Assembly: GCA_021325025.1 (NCBI GenBank)
Contig: JAJPHZ010000016.1
Location: forward strand, 124,001 to 188,000
From: Pseudomonadota bacterium
GTDB lineage: Bacteria; Desulfobacterota; Binatia; Binatales; Binataceae
DNA: 64,000 nt
Direction: 5' to 3'
The notes beneath the pieces are model-generated. The model saw nothing but the letters and a program-made list of their open reading frames with translations, searched no databases and was not told where the DNA came from. A program made the position numbers and the translations under genes. Positions 8,526 through 17,121 of the stretch are shown here, piece by piece (position 1 is the first letter of the stretch; every line of letters begins with the position of its first letter).

Positions 8526-9302
8526 CTAGCGCCTGAACTTGTCCGCGTAGTCCGCCATCATGGGATTCTTCAGCCCGTGGCGGTTCTCCAGCATCTCCTT
8601 GAACAGCGCCTCTTCCAGCAGCGCCTGGCTCAGTCCCACGTCCAGTCCGCGCAGTACCGCCTGCTTGGTGACCTGCACCGAGTACTTGTCGCATTTGGTC
8701 ACCAGATGTTCGGCGATTTCCAGCGCCCGCGGCATCAGCTTTTCCTGCGGCACGATCTCGTTGACCAGACCGATGCGCAGCATCTCGTCGGCCTTGATGG
8801 TCTCGCCGGTCAGCAGGATTTTCATGGCGTGAACGTACGGAATCTGGCGCGGCAGACGCGGCAGCGCGCCGCCGTCGGCCAGGTCGGCGAATAGCACCTC
8901 GTTGAGCGCAAAGGTGGCGTTAGGCGTCGCCAGCCGGATGTCGGTGCCGAGCAGCATACAGGCGCCCAGCGCGATGGCGTGGCCGTTGACGGCCGCGATA
9001 ATCGGCTTCCAGATGTCGATGCCCTTCATGTAAGGCACCATGTTCAGCAGCAGCCCTTCGGGCACGTCCTTGTAATGGTCAGGGTGAAGCTGGCCAACCA
9101 GCGACAGGTCCATCCCGGTGGTGAAGGAGCGGGTGCCGGCGCCGGTGATGATCGCGACCTGGATGGCGGGGTTGGTGCGCAATTCGTAAAACACCTCGGT
9201 CAGCCGCGCCAGGTCCTCCTTGTTGAGCGCATTGAGCTTCTCCGGCCGGTTCATCGTCACGATCGCGATGCCGTCGCTGCGCTTTTCAAAATCGATCGCC
9301 AT
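8526..9302 (-). CDS. Enoyl-CoA hydratase/isomerase family protein
   Basis: Crotonase-fold protein of 259 residues. Evidence includes AIVTMNRPEKLNALNKE at the N-terminus, the oxyanion-hole segment GAGTRSFTTGMDLS, the second oxyanion motif AVNGHAIALGACMLLGTDIRLA, and the EIVPQEKLMPRALEIAEHL C-terminal block. The start is the ATG at 9302 with a GGAGG ribosome site 8 bases upstream. Family members hydrate or isomerise acyl-CoA esters in fatty-acid or aromatic degradation; the exact substrate is not evident. It is divergent from the glycoside hydrolase gene. Confidence 0.9.
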   Translation of the reverse strand: MAIDFEKRSDGIAIVTMNRPEKLNALNKEDLARLTEVFYELRTNPAIQVAIITGAGTRSFTTGMDLSLVGQLHPDHYKDVPEGLLLNMVPYMKGIDIWKPIIAAVNGHAIALGACMLLGTDIRLATPNATFALNEVLFADLADGGALPRLPRQIPYVHAMKILLTGETIKADEMLRIGLVNEIVPQEKLMPRALEIAEHLVTKCDKYSVQVTKQAVLRGLDVGLSQALLEEALFKEMLENRHGLKNPMMADYADKFRR

Positions 9303-9503
9303 GGGCCTATCCTCCTTCAACGGACGTCACCCGCCATCTATGCAACAGCGATAGTGGAATCACAACCGCGGCTCGCAAGACCGGGGAATCCATAACCGAA
9401 GCCGTCATAAAGGCGCTGCGTGAACAGCTCGCGCGTGAAGAGGGATGCATGAAATAGGCTGGGCACGCATAAAGCGGGCAAATCTAGCGAAGTCTTGGGA
9501 TGG

Positions 9504-9537
9504 ATAAATTGTTGTAACGTCTGCATAAATTGTAGTA
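9504..9537 (+). promoter_or_regulatory. Direct repeat upstream of the glycoside hydrolase gene
   Basis: Two near-identical 13-mers, ATAAATTGTTGTA at 9504-9516 and ATAAATTGTAGTA at 9525-9537, differ at one base and are spaced exactly 21 bases start to start, about two helical turns. They sit in an AT-rich pocket immediately before the start at 9550, which has no clear ribosome site. The layout suits a dimeric or tandem regulator binding one DNA face. Confidence 0.5.
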
Positions 9538-9549
9538 GATTGCGCCCAA

Positions 9550-11916
9550 ATGGCAGAGAACCGGGCAATCTTCCGAAAACTGGCTTTTTCTTCCTCGATC
9601 TGGCTGTTAGCGCTGGTTTTTTGCTACGCGGCGGGCGCCGAAACCGCTTTTGCGCAGTCCAATCAGGCGGCCTACACGGACGCGCTGGTCAATGGCTGGC
9701 AGAACTGGAGCTGGGCTTCGGTCAACCTGAGCAACACGGCGCCGGTGCAATCGGGCACGGATTCCATCGCGGTCAGCGCCGCGGCCTGGCAGGCGCTGTA
9801 TCTGCATCATGCCGCCTTCGATTCGAGCATCTACACCGCCCTGGTCTTCTGGATTAACGGCGGGGCATCGGGCGGGCAGTTGCTGCAGGTGCAGGCCACG
9901 CTCAACGGCGCCGCACAGACCGTGGTAACGCTGCCGGCCCTGGCCGCCAACACCTGGCAGCAGGTTTCCATTCCGCTTAGCACGCTGGGCGTGCAGAACA
10001 AAACCGACCTGGACGGCTTTTGGATCCAGGACCGCAGCGGCACGACGCAGCCGACCTTTTACGTTGACGCGATCTCATTTACCGCTGCGCCGGCGCCGTC
10101 GGTGGTGAACCTGACGGTAGACGCCTCGCGCACCTTGCGCACCATCGACGCGCGCCATTTTGCACTCAACGCCGCCGTGTGGGACAGCCTGTTCGACACC
10201 GCGGTTACCAAGTCGCTGCTGAGCACGATGGGCAACCAGGGGCTGCGCTTCCCCGGCGGGTCTCTGTCCGACGATTACCACTGGGCGACCAACACCACCG
10301 ACAACAACACCTGGCAGTGGGCGACGTCGTTCACCGCGTTCGCCGACGTTGCCAGGACTGTGGGCTCGCAGGTTTTCATCACCGTCAATTACGGCTCCGG
10401 CACGCCGTCGGAAGCCGCGTCGTGGGTAAATTCCTCCAATGTGACCAACCATTACGGATTCAAGTACTGGGAGGTCGGCAACGAGGTGTACGGTTCGTGG
10501 GAGACCGACACCAACACCCGTCCGCACGATCCCTACACCTACGCGCAGCGTTTCGCGCAGTACTACAGCCAGATGAAGGCGGTCGATCCCACCATTAGGA
10601 TTGGTGCGGTGGCGGTGCCCGGGGAAGACAGCTACGCCAACTACACCGACCATCCGGCGACCAATCCGGTAACCGGTGTGGCGCACAACGGCTGGACGCC
10701 GGTGATGCTCGCCACGCTCAAGAGTCTGGGCGTGACGCCCGATTTCCTGATCCACCATCGCTATCCGCAGGACCCGGGCGGCGAATCCGACCAGGGACTG
10801 CTGCTCTCTTCGGGCACCTGGGCCAGCGACGCGGCCGATTTACGCATGCAGCTTAACGATTACCTGGGTGCCACGACCGCGGCGGGCGTCGAGCTGGCGT
10901 GCACGGAAAACAATTCGGTTTCTTCCGCGCCCGGCAAGCAGACCACCAGCCTGGTCAACGGGCTGTTCATGGCCGACAGCATCTGCGCCGCGCTGCAGAC
11001 CGAATTCAACGCCGTCGTCTGGTGGGACTTACGCAACAGTCAGGAGACCGCCAACAACAACTCATCGACGCTTTACGGATGGCGCAACTACGGCGACTAC
11101 GGCGTGGTAGACGGTGCGAATCCTCCAGGCGCGGCGGATTTTTACCCGACCTACTACGTGGGCAAGCTGCTCAAGTACTTCGCGCGCGGCGGCGACCAGT
11201 TGATTGCCGCGTCCAGCGACTATCCGCTGCTCAGCATCTGCGCCGCCCAGCGCGCCGACGGTTCGCTGGCGCTGATGGTGATCAACAAGAGCGCCAGCGC
11301 GGCGCTCAACGGTAAGATCACTTTGAGCCACGCCACGCCGGCGAGCAGCGGCAGCCGGTATTCCTACGGTATCCCGCAGGACAACGCGGCCAAAACGGGC
11401 GTGGGCTCGGCCGACATCGCGAGCGGCACGCTCAGTGGCATCGCGCCGAATTTCTCCTACAGCTTCCCGGCCTACTCGGTCACGGTGCTGACCTTCGCCA
11501 ACAACGCGCCACCGACCCCGTCGCCAACTGCCACGCCATCACCTGCCCCGACCTCTGCGCCGACACCGACCCCAACCACCAGGCCAACGCCGACGCCGAC
11601 GCCTGCGGCAGCAGTCGGCACGGTCAAGCCAACCAGCCTGAACTTTGGAAAAGTACGCCACGGCACCATCAGTCCGGCCCAGACGGTCACGCTGAGCAAT
11701 TCCGGCAACGCACCGCTCAGCGTGGCCGGCATTTCCGTCAGCCCGAGCTTTAGTCAGACCAACACTTGCAGCGCGCCGCTGGCGCCGGGCGCCAGTTGCT
11801 CCATCGCGGTGCGATTTTCGCCCTCCGCCAAGGGTTCGGTGAAGGGATCGCTCACGATCAACGACAACGCATCCAACTCGCCGCAAACCGTAAGCTTGAG
11901 CGGAATCGGAACCTGA
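9550..11916 (+). CDS. Secreted alpha-L-arabinofuranosidase-like glycoside hydrolase with choice-anchor D domain
   Basis: Secreted 788-residue protein. Order: signal peptide (cleavage near AFA-QSN, about residue 36), an N-terminal beta-sandwich carbohydrate-binding-like region (about 40-180), a clan GH-A-like barrel (about 185-540), a C-terminal beta domain, a Pro/Thr linker (about 655-690) and a choice-anchor D/ASPM-SPD-2-like Ig domain (about 695-785). The barrel shows RFPGGSLSDDYHW and the acid/base motif WEVGNEVYG (E312); a candidate nucleophile is E453 in ACTENNS, as in GH51/GH39-type arabinofuranosidases. It probably trims plant polysaccharides outside the cell. It is a single-gene unit with direct repeats upstream. 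Confidence 0.85.
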   Translation: MAENRAIFRKLAFSSSIWLLALVFCYAAGAETAFAQSNQAAYTDALVNGWQNWSWASVNLSNTAPVQSGTDSIAVSAAAWQALYLHHAAFDSSIYTALVFWINGGASGGQLLQVQATLNGAAQTVVTLPALAANTWQQVSIPLSTLGVQNKTDLDGFWIQDRSGTTQPTFYVDAISFTAAPAPSVVNLTVDASRTLRTIDARHFALNAAVWDSLFDTAVTKSLLSTMGNQGLRFPGGSLSDDYHWATNTTDNNTWQWATSFTAFADVARTVGSQVFITVNYGSGTPSEAASWVNSSNVTNHYGFKYWEVGNEVYGSWETDTNTRPHDPYTYAQRFAQYYSQMKAVDPTIRIGAVAVPGEDSYANYTDHPATNPVTGVAHNGWTPVMLATLKSLGVTPDFLIHHRYPQDPGGESDQGLLLSSGTWASDAADLRMQLNDYLGATTAAGVELACTENNSVSSAPGKQTTSLVNGLFMADSICAALQTEFNAVVWWDLRNSQETANNNSSTLYGWRNYGDYGVVDGANPPGAADFYPTYYVGKLLKYFARGGDQLIAASSDYPLLSICAAQRADGSLALMVINKSASAALNGKITLSHATPASSGSRYSYGIPQDNAAKTGVGSADIASGTLSGIAPNFSYSFPAYSVTVLTFANNAPPTPSPTATPSPAPTSAPTPTPTTRPTPTPTPAAAVGTVKPTSLNFGKVRHGTISPAQTVTLSNSGNAPLSVAGISVSPSFSQTNTCSAPLAPGASCSIAVRFSPSAKGSVKGSLTINDNASNSPQTVSLSGIGT

Positions 11917-11994
11917 GCAGCCGCTGGAACTCCGTGCACCGGGGTAAGTTGGCGACCGCCGCCCGAGAGCCCGCGGGGCGCAGCCCTGAGCGAA

Positions 11995-12432
11995 TCAGAT
12001 CTGAAAGGTGAGCGCGGCCTTGCGTTTGCTGGCCAGCATCTCCAGCGTGGTGTTGCGCAAAATCGACGTGACCTGGTCGCGGACCTGGCGCCATACCTCG
12101 CGCATCGCGCAGGCCTGGTCGCGCCGGCAGGGCGAATTGGCGCCCTCCTCCAGGCATTCCACCGGCACATAGCCGCCCTCGATTGCCTCGACGACATCCT
12201 CCATCGTAATCCGCGACGGCGGGCGGGCCAGGATATAGCCGCCGCTGGGGCCTTTTTGGCTAAGCACCAGTCCGCCGCGCTTGAGCGCAATCAGCAAGCG
12301 GCGCAAGTAGTTTTCCGGGATGTTCTGGGCCGTAGCGATCGCCTCCACCTGCAACGGCTGGGCGGCCGGATAGCGTTCCGCAAGCATCAGCAACGCCTTT
12401 AACGAATAATCGACCCCAACGCCAAATTTCAT
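11995..12432 (-). CDS. Rrf2-family transcriptional regulator with putative Fe-S cysteines
   Basis: Rrf2/IscR-type winged-helix regulator of 145 residues. The HTH is in AIATAQNIPENYLRRLLIAL with the wing at SQKGPSGGYILARP. Three Cys, C93, C102 and C108 (spacing C-x8-C-x5-C), correspond to the cluster-binding Cys of IscR-like members. It is divergent from the sulfite reductase/APS reductase genes, and a GACT-N5-AGTC palindrome with IscR type-1 geometry overlaps their promoter. The simplest reading is that this regulator senses Fe-S or sulfur status and controls sulfate reduction; direct control is inferred. Confidence 0.88.
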   Translation of the reverse strand: MKFGVGVDYSLKALLMLAERYPAAQPLQVEAIATAQNIPENYLRRLLIALKRGGLVLSQKGPSGGYILARPPSRITMEDVVEAIEGGYVPVECLEEGANSPCRRDQACAMREVWRQVRDQVTSILRNTTLEMLASKRKAALTFQI

Positions 12433-12491
12433 TTCGTGTCCGGCCCTTTTTCCGCGCCGCCCCGGGTTGCCGGTGAGGCCGAGGCGAATAT

Positions 12492-12534
12492 TTGACTTAG
12501 TGAGTCATCTAAGTTATCTTTTGCCCCTAAGTCA
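12492..12534 (+). promoter_or_regulatory. Promoter with overlapping Rrf2/IscR-like operator for sulfur assimilation genes
   Basis: A -35 TTGACT (12492-12497) and -10 TTATCT (12514-12519) are separated by 16 bases. Within them TGACT-TAGTG-AGTCA (12493-12507) is a perfect inverted repeat with GACT-N5-AGTC spacing. In addition the octamer TGACTTAG (12493-12500) recurs inverted as CTAAGTTA (12509-12516, one mismatch) and CTAAGTCA (12527-12534, exact). These multiple half-sites between the divergent rrf2-type gene and the reductase gene strongly suggest regulator binding. Confidence 0.65.
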
Positions 12535-12553
12535 AGGTAAGGAGACCCGTGCG

Positions 12554-14182
12554 GTGCCCAAACGCGAGCCCCCAAGCTGGGATTTGGTGCTCAAGCGCAA
12601 TTCGGTGGAACGGCTTAAACGGGAGCTGTTTCCGACCGAATTGTGGGACCAATGGCATCGCCTGACCGCGACTTCCTATGAAAAGCTGCCCGAGGAGGAC
12701 ATCGTCCGCCTGCAATGGTACGGACTGTACCACGACAAGCCCAAGGTCGGCACCTTCATGATGCGGGTCAAGATTCCAGGCGGCATCCTGACCCCGGGCG
12801 GACTGCGCACTATCGGCCAGATCTCGGCTGAGTACGGTCGCAATCAGGGCGAACTGACCACTCGGCAAAACATCCAACTCCATTACATTACGCTGGACCG
12901 CTTCCAGGAGATTTTCGCCAAGCTTAAGGCGGCGGGGCTGACCACGCTTGGCGGATGCGGCGACGTGGTGCGCAATATTACCGGATGCCCTGTGGGCGGG
13001 GTCAACCGCGAGGAGCACTTTGACGTAAGTGCGCTACTGACCGAGGCGGCGGCCTTCTTTTACGGCAATCGCGACTATTCGGATCTGCCGCGCAAGCACA
13101 AGATTACGATTTCAGCCTGCCACTACCAATGCAACGCGCCGGAAATCAACTGCGTAGCGCTGGTCGGCTTTATCAGGGACGGCACACCCGGATTTGCGGT
13201 GCGTGTGGGCGGCGGACAGTCTTCCACGCCGCGCCTGTCGCGCCATCTGGGGGTGTTCGTGCAGACCGAGGATGCGCTCGCGGTCCTGCGGGCGATCCTC
13301 GACGTCTGGCAATCGACCACCGAGTACCGCATTTCGCGGGTCAAGGCGCGGCTGAAGTTCATGATCGACGACTACGGTCCCGACGAATTCCGCAAGCTGG
13401 TCCAGGCGCGGCTGGGCCGGGAACTGGAGCCACTGGCCGAGCTGCCGCTGCCCGATCGCGACAGCGATCACATGGGAATCAATGAGCAGAAGCAGGACGG
13501 ACTGTACTACGTGGGCTTCCCGGTCTATCTGGGCACGATGAGCGGGACGCAGATGGTCGCGGTGGCCGACCTGGTCGAAAGCTACGGCGGCGATATCCGT
13601 CTTACCCGCCGGCAGAATTTTATCCTGACCGGCATCCCGCGCGCGCGTTTGGAGGAGGTGATCGGCACGGTCGGCGAAATCGGCTTTCCGCTCGACGCCA
13701 ACGGGCTTTACGCGTCGTCGATCGGATGTATCGGCGACCCGCATTGCAATTACGCCGTGACCCCGACCAAGACCAAGCTGGCCACTGTCATTGAGCGGCT
13801 GGTCGGCGATTTCGGCGACGCGGTCGCGGGGTTGAAGCTCAATCTGGACGGATGCCCGCACGCGTGCGCCCAGCATTGGACCGGCGACATCGGCCTGCAG
13901 GGCACTACCGGACGCGGACCGGGCGGCGAGCCGCTGGAAGCCTTCGATATCATCCTGCGCGGCGGATTGGGCAAGGACGCCGCGATCGGCAAACCCGTCC
14001 TGCGCCGCGTACCGTCGGCGCTGGTGGAGGATTACGTGAGCCGGCTGGTGGCGGGCTATCTGCGGCGCCGTCAACCCGGCGAGACCTTTGCGCACTTTTG
14101 CGTACGCACCCCGGACGCGGAGTTGATTGCGATGACGCAGCCGGCGGGCGCCCAGGCGCAGAGTGCGGCAGCCTTAGAGTGA
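12554..14182 (+). CDS. Ferredoxin-type sulfite (nitrite/sulfite) reductase, siroheme and 4Fe-4S
   Basis: Siroheme hemoprotein of 542 residues for six-electron reduction of sulfite to sulfide (or nitrite to ammonia). The siroheme/4Fe-4S ligands are C392 and C398 in CIGDPHC and C434 and C438 in CPHAC; NITGCPVGG and LTTRQNIQLHY are nitrite/sulfite reductase signatures. The GTG at 12554 is chosen because AAGGAG lies 9 bases upstream, although the frame is open to 12467. The nearly overlapping APS reductase gene and the cysteine-bearing regulator favour sulfite as substrate. No NADPH flavoprotein partner is encoded here, so ferredoxin is the likely donor. Confidence 0.9.
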   Translation: MPKREPPSWDLVLKRNSVERLKRELFPTELWDQWHRLTATSYEKLPEEDIVRLQWYGLYHDKPKVGTFMMRVKIPGGILTPGGLRTIGQISAEYGRNQGELTTRQNIQLHYITLDRFQEIFAKLKAAGLTTLGGCGDVVRNITGCPVGGVNREEHFDVSALLTEAAAFFYGNRDYSDLPRKHKITISACHYQCNAPEINCVALVGFIRDGTPGFAVRVGGGQSSTPRLSRHLGVFVQTEDALAVLRAILDVWQSTTEYRISRVKARLKFMIDDYGPDEFRKLVQARLGRELEPLAELPLPDRDSDHMGINEQKQDGLYYVGFPVYLGTMSGTQMVAVADLVESYGGDIRLTRRQNFILTGIPRARLEEVIGTVGEIGFPLDANGLYASSIGCIGDPHCNYAVTPTKTKLATVIERLVGDFGDAVAGLKLNLDGCPHACAQHWTGDIGLQGTTGRGPGGEPLEAFDIILRGGLGKDAAIGKPVLRRVPSALVEDYVSRLVAGYLRRRQPGETFAHFCVRTPDAELIAMTQPAGAQAQSAAALE

Positions 14183-14187
14183 ATCCT

Positions 14188-15012
14188 ATGAGCCAGGAAG
14201 TCGAACAGCGGCAGGAGCTGATGGACGAGCTGGAGGCGGGTGAAGCCGCCGTCGAGCTCGACGACAAGGAACCCCAGGAGGTGCTCGCCTGGACCATCGA
14301 GCGCTTCGGCAACCGCATGGGCATCTGTTCCAGCTTTCAGGCCGACGGCTGCGTGCTGATCGACATGGCCTGGCGCATCGACCCTTCCGTGCGCGTCTTC
14401 ACCATCGACACCGGGCGGATGCCCGAAGAGACCTACACCCTGATCGAGCGGGTGCGCGAGCGCTACGGAATCAAGACCGAGATTTTCCTGCCTGACACCA
14501 AGGTGGTCGAGCACATGGTCTCCAAGCACGGGCTTAACCTGTTCTACCGCGACGTCAATCTGCGCCTGCTGTGCTGCCAGGTGCGCAAGGTGCTGCCGCT
14601 GCGCCGCGCGCTGCTTAACTTCGACGCCTGGGTGACCGGGCTGCGGCGCGACCAGTGGGCGACGCGCTCCAATATCCGCAAGGTCGAAATCGACCACGAC
14701 CACGGCGGAATCGTCAAAGTTGCGCCGCTGGCCGACTGGACCGAGGAGGAGGTGTGGGATTACATCCGCACCAACGACGTGCCCTATAGCGAGTTGTACG
14801 ACAAGGGCTACAAGTCGATCGGATGCGCGCCATGTACCCGCGCGGTGCCCGAGGGCGCCGATTCGCGCGACGGGCGATGGTGGTGGGAGACGGGCGCGCC
14901 CAAGGAATGCGGGATGCATTGCGCAATCGAGACCGGCGGCTTCGAACACGAACTGGCGGCCCTGCTCGGCGGCCATGGCCCCAACAACAGCGGCAACGGC
15001 TCCGGCCACTGA
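14188..15012 (+). CDS. cysH: Assimilatory adenylylsulfate (APS) reductase
   Basis: CysH-family reductase of 274 residues converting APS to sulfite and AMP with thioredoxin-type electrons. The PP-loop-like segment is SSFQADG. The 4Fe-4S ligands typical of APS (rather than PAPS) reductases are present: C129-C130 (LLCCQVRK) and C213/C216 (GCAPC), plus the catalytic C241 in KECGMH. The start ATG lies 5 bases after the sulfite reductase stop, so the two form an operon. The frame is open further upstream, but the region there is the reductase gene in another frame. Confidence 0.93.
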   Translation: MSQEVEQRQELMDELEAGEAAVELDDKEPQEVLAWTIERFGNRMGICSSFQADGCVLIDMAWRIDPSVRVFTIDTGRMPEETYTLIERVRERYGIKTEIFLPDTKVVEHMVSKHGLNLFYRDVNLRLLCCQVRKVLPLRRALLNFDAWVTGLRRDQWATRSNIRKVEIDHDHGGIVKVAPLADWTEEEVWDYIRTNDVPYSELYDKGYKSIGCAPCTRAVPEGADSRDGRWWWETGAPKECGMHCAIETGGFEHELAALLGGHGPNNSGNGSGH

Positions 15013-15174
15013 TTCCCGGCCGAAAAGGACCCTGGGGTTTGCAATGGTGGAGCGGGCCGCCGCGCCGTCATGTGAGTGAAGCAAAAAGGCGTTGGGTGGC
15101 ACGCCTCTCGGAGGCCGGCCCTCAACTGCCAATGGCGGGCATGGCGGCCCGCCCGACGGTCAGAAAATTCCACC

Positions 15175-15648
15175 ATGGACCAGGACGCATCGCTGACCCT
15201 CGACGACCTGCAGCGCCAGGTGCTGACCGCGCAGATTGCGGTCTTCGCCCGGGCCAATCCCGATCCGCAGGCCCAAAAGGATTACCAGGCGCTGGCCGAC
15301 GCGGTGGCGCGCCTTGAAGTTCCCGCCGCGCTGGTGCCGCGCCTGACGGCGATTCTGGAAATCTCGCTCAGCGGCGATCGCCTCCGGCAGACGTCGGGCC
15401 CGGGCGGGCATCTGGCCCTGATGGCGCTGTTTCAGAAAACCCCGCGCGGCAAGGCACTGGCCGCCGAAGTAAACGCGCTCAACGCGGCGCTGGCGCAGCT
15501 CAAGGATCATCCGCTGACGGAAATCAGCGCTGCCCAGCGCGGCCCCGGCATCTACACTCTGACGCTCGGCACCCCCGCCTGCCGTATGGTGATCCGCTTC
15601 GAGCCGGGTGGAGTGAGAATCGAAAGTCTCGATGTCGGGGTGGAGTAA
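15175..15648 (+). CDS. Hypothetical protein downstream of APS reductase
   Basis: Unrecognised soluble protein of 157 residues, Ala/Leu-rich and helical in the first 120 residues (LDDLQRQVLTAQIAVFARAN, then LVPRLTAILEISLSGDRLR), ending in a short beta-like part (GIYTLTLGTPACRMVIRFEP). Codon use matches its neighbours. The ATG at 15175 precedes the well-patterned sequence; an upstream in-frame ATG at 15076 adds a basic, low-quality extension. It follows cysH by about 160 bases and may or may not belong to that operon. Confidence 0.6.
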   Translation: MDQDASLTLDDLQRQVLTAQIAVFARANPDPQAQKDYQALADAVARLEVPAALVPRLTAILEISLSGDRLRQTSGPGGHLALMALFQKTPRGKALAAEVNALNAALAQLKDHPLTEISAAQRGPGIYTLTLGTPACRMVIRFEPGGVRIESLDVGVE

Positions 15649-15667
15649 ATGATGCCACCCAGCTTTG

Positions 15668-15686
15668 CCCGGCGAGGCTTGCCGGG
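15668..15686. terminator. Hairpin between convergent genes
   Basis: CCCGGC (15668-15673) and GCCGGG (15681-15686) form a 6-bp GC stem with a 7-base loop between two convergent genes. There is no long T-run, so it is only a candidate terminator. Confidence 0.35.
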
Positions 15687-15710
15687 ATAAAACCTCGGCG
15701 CTTTCGAAAT

Positions 15711-16136
15711 CTAAAACGGCACGGCGTCGGCCCAGTCGGCCAGCACCGGGACGCGGAAGCGGTTGCCGATGTAGCCCTGGTAGACCAGGAACAGCCACAG
15801 GATGGCCAGGGCCAGATCGCCCAGCCGGTTGAGCATAATGAACAGATGCGACAGCGGGCCGGGCAGCACCGCGATCAACACGCCCATCACGATCGAAAAC
15901 GCGATCCACGCCACCGACAGTGCGATCGATTGGCGGGCGTGAAAGCGCACATCCTCGTCGCGGTTGTACGGCTCGACCAGCAGGAAGATGATTCCGGTGA
16001 TGGCGAAGCCCAGGTAGCACAGCGCCGAAATGATGTTGCTGGGCTGCGCGGCAGGCGCAACCGGCGCGCCGCACGAGGGACAACTGGAAGCACCGATGTT
16101 GAGGGCCGCGCCGCAACGCTGGCAGCTTGACGCCAT
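15711..16136 (-). CDS. Zinc-ribbon plus DUF4870-like membrane protein
   Basis: Membrane protein of 141 residues. An N-terminal zinc ribbon (CQRCG...CPSCG, residues about 5-22) is followed by three or four hydrophobic helices and the motif VRFHARQSIALSV, which marks the DUF4870/Tic20-like family. The ATG at 16136 has an excellent AAAGGAGG ribosome site about 9 bases upstream. Function in bacteria is not established. It stands alone between convergent and same-strand neighbours. Confidence 0.85.
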   Translation of the reverse strand: MASSCQRCGAALNIGASSCPSCGAPVAPAAQPSNIISALCYLGFAITGIIFLLVEPYNRDEDVRFHARQSIALSVAWIAFSIVMGVLIAVLPGPLSHLFIMLNRLGDLALAILWLFLVYQGYIGNRFRVPVLADWADAVPF

Positions 16137-16299
16137 CGCGTTTTATCCTCCTTTGACCGCACTCAGATTGTGCAAAACAAAGATGCGGCACGCAACCGCG
16201 CGTTAAGCGCCGTGCACCGGCCTTCCAAGGCAGCGCGGAGCCAAGCAGCGCCGCGCTCTATTTTTCGGCTCGGAAAGGAGCTTGCTCGGGCCGGCTGCG

Positions 16300-17079
16300 T
16301 CACGGGCGCAGCACCCAGCCGCCGTCGATGTGCAGGACCTGGCCCGTGATCCACGATCCGGCCGGTGAGGCGAGCAGCAGCAGCGCGCCGACCAGCTCCT
16401 CGGGCTCGCCGGTAGGACGCAGCGCCACGGTCTGCCGCAGCATCTGCAAAAACGCCTCGGGTGCCGACAGCTTGCCCGCCTCGCTGGCTACGTTGCCCGG
16501 AGCGATGGCGTTGACCGTGATTTTGTCGGGACCCAGTTCGCGCGCCAGCGTGGTGGTGATTCCCACCAGCGCCAGCTTGCTGATGCCGTAGGCCGAAGTC
16601 GCCGGATAAGCGCCGCCGGAGACCTGGTTGATGATGCGCCCGCCGCCGCGCTTGCGCATGTAGGGCACCGCGGCCTGGCTGCAAAGCAGCGCGCCGTTGA
16701 CATTGACCGCCATCAGCCGGTTCCATTCCTCCAGCGGCGTGGCGATAATCGGTTTGTAGGCTAACTCTACCATCAGGGCAGCATTGTTGACCAAAATGTC
16801 GATGCCGCCGAACGCCTGGTTGGCCTTCTCCACCATCCGCTGCACCGAGGCCGGGTCGCTGATATCCACTTGTGTGCCCAGCGCCGTGCCGCCGCGCGCG
16901 GCTAATTCTTTGGCCACCGCCTCGGCACCCGCGCCGTTGAGGTCGGCGACCAGTACCGCGGCGCCCGCCGCGCACAGCCCATCGGCATAGGCGGCGCCGA
17001 TACTCCTTTGACGCGCGCCCGCGCCGGTTACGATTGCGACCTTGCCCTTGAGTGAGAATGCGTCGAGTGAAAACGGCAT
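16300..17079 (-). CDS. SDR-family oxidoreductase
   Basis: Short-chain dehydrogenase of 259 residues. Its dinucleotide motif is unusual, TGAGARQRSIGAAYA, with a longer loop than the classical TGxxxGxG. NNAAL, the catalytic Ser in QVSGG, YGISK (Tyr, Lys) and ITGQVLHIDGG are present. The ribosome site AAAGGAA lies about 10 bases before the ATG. It lies 42 bases downstream of the deacylase gene on the same strand, so the two are probably co-transcribed. Substrate unknown. Confidence 0.9.
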   Translation of the reverse strand: MPFSLDAFSLKGKVAIVTGAGARQRSIGAAYADGLCAAGAAVLVADLNGAGAEAVAKELAARGGTALGTQVDISDPASVQRMVEKANQAFGGIDILVNNAALMVELAYKPIIATPLEEWNRLMAVNVNGALLCSQAAVPYMRKRGGGRIINQVSGGAYPATSAYGISKLALVGITTTLARELGPDKITVNAIAPGNVASEAGKLSAPEAFLQMLRQTVALRPTGEPEELVGALLLLASPAGSWITGQVLHIDGGWVLRP

Positions 17080-17121
17080 CGCCTTGGGTTCCTTTCAGAG
17101 GTGGGAGCGCGGCGAAATCAT

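Noticed and set aside
13112-14095. Minus-strand open frame within the sulfite reductase gene
   Set aside because: Antisense shadow; all siroheme and Fe-S motifs are on the plus strand.
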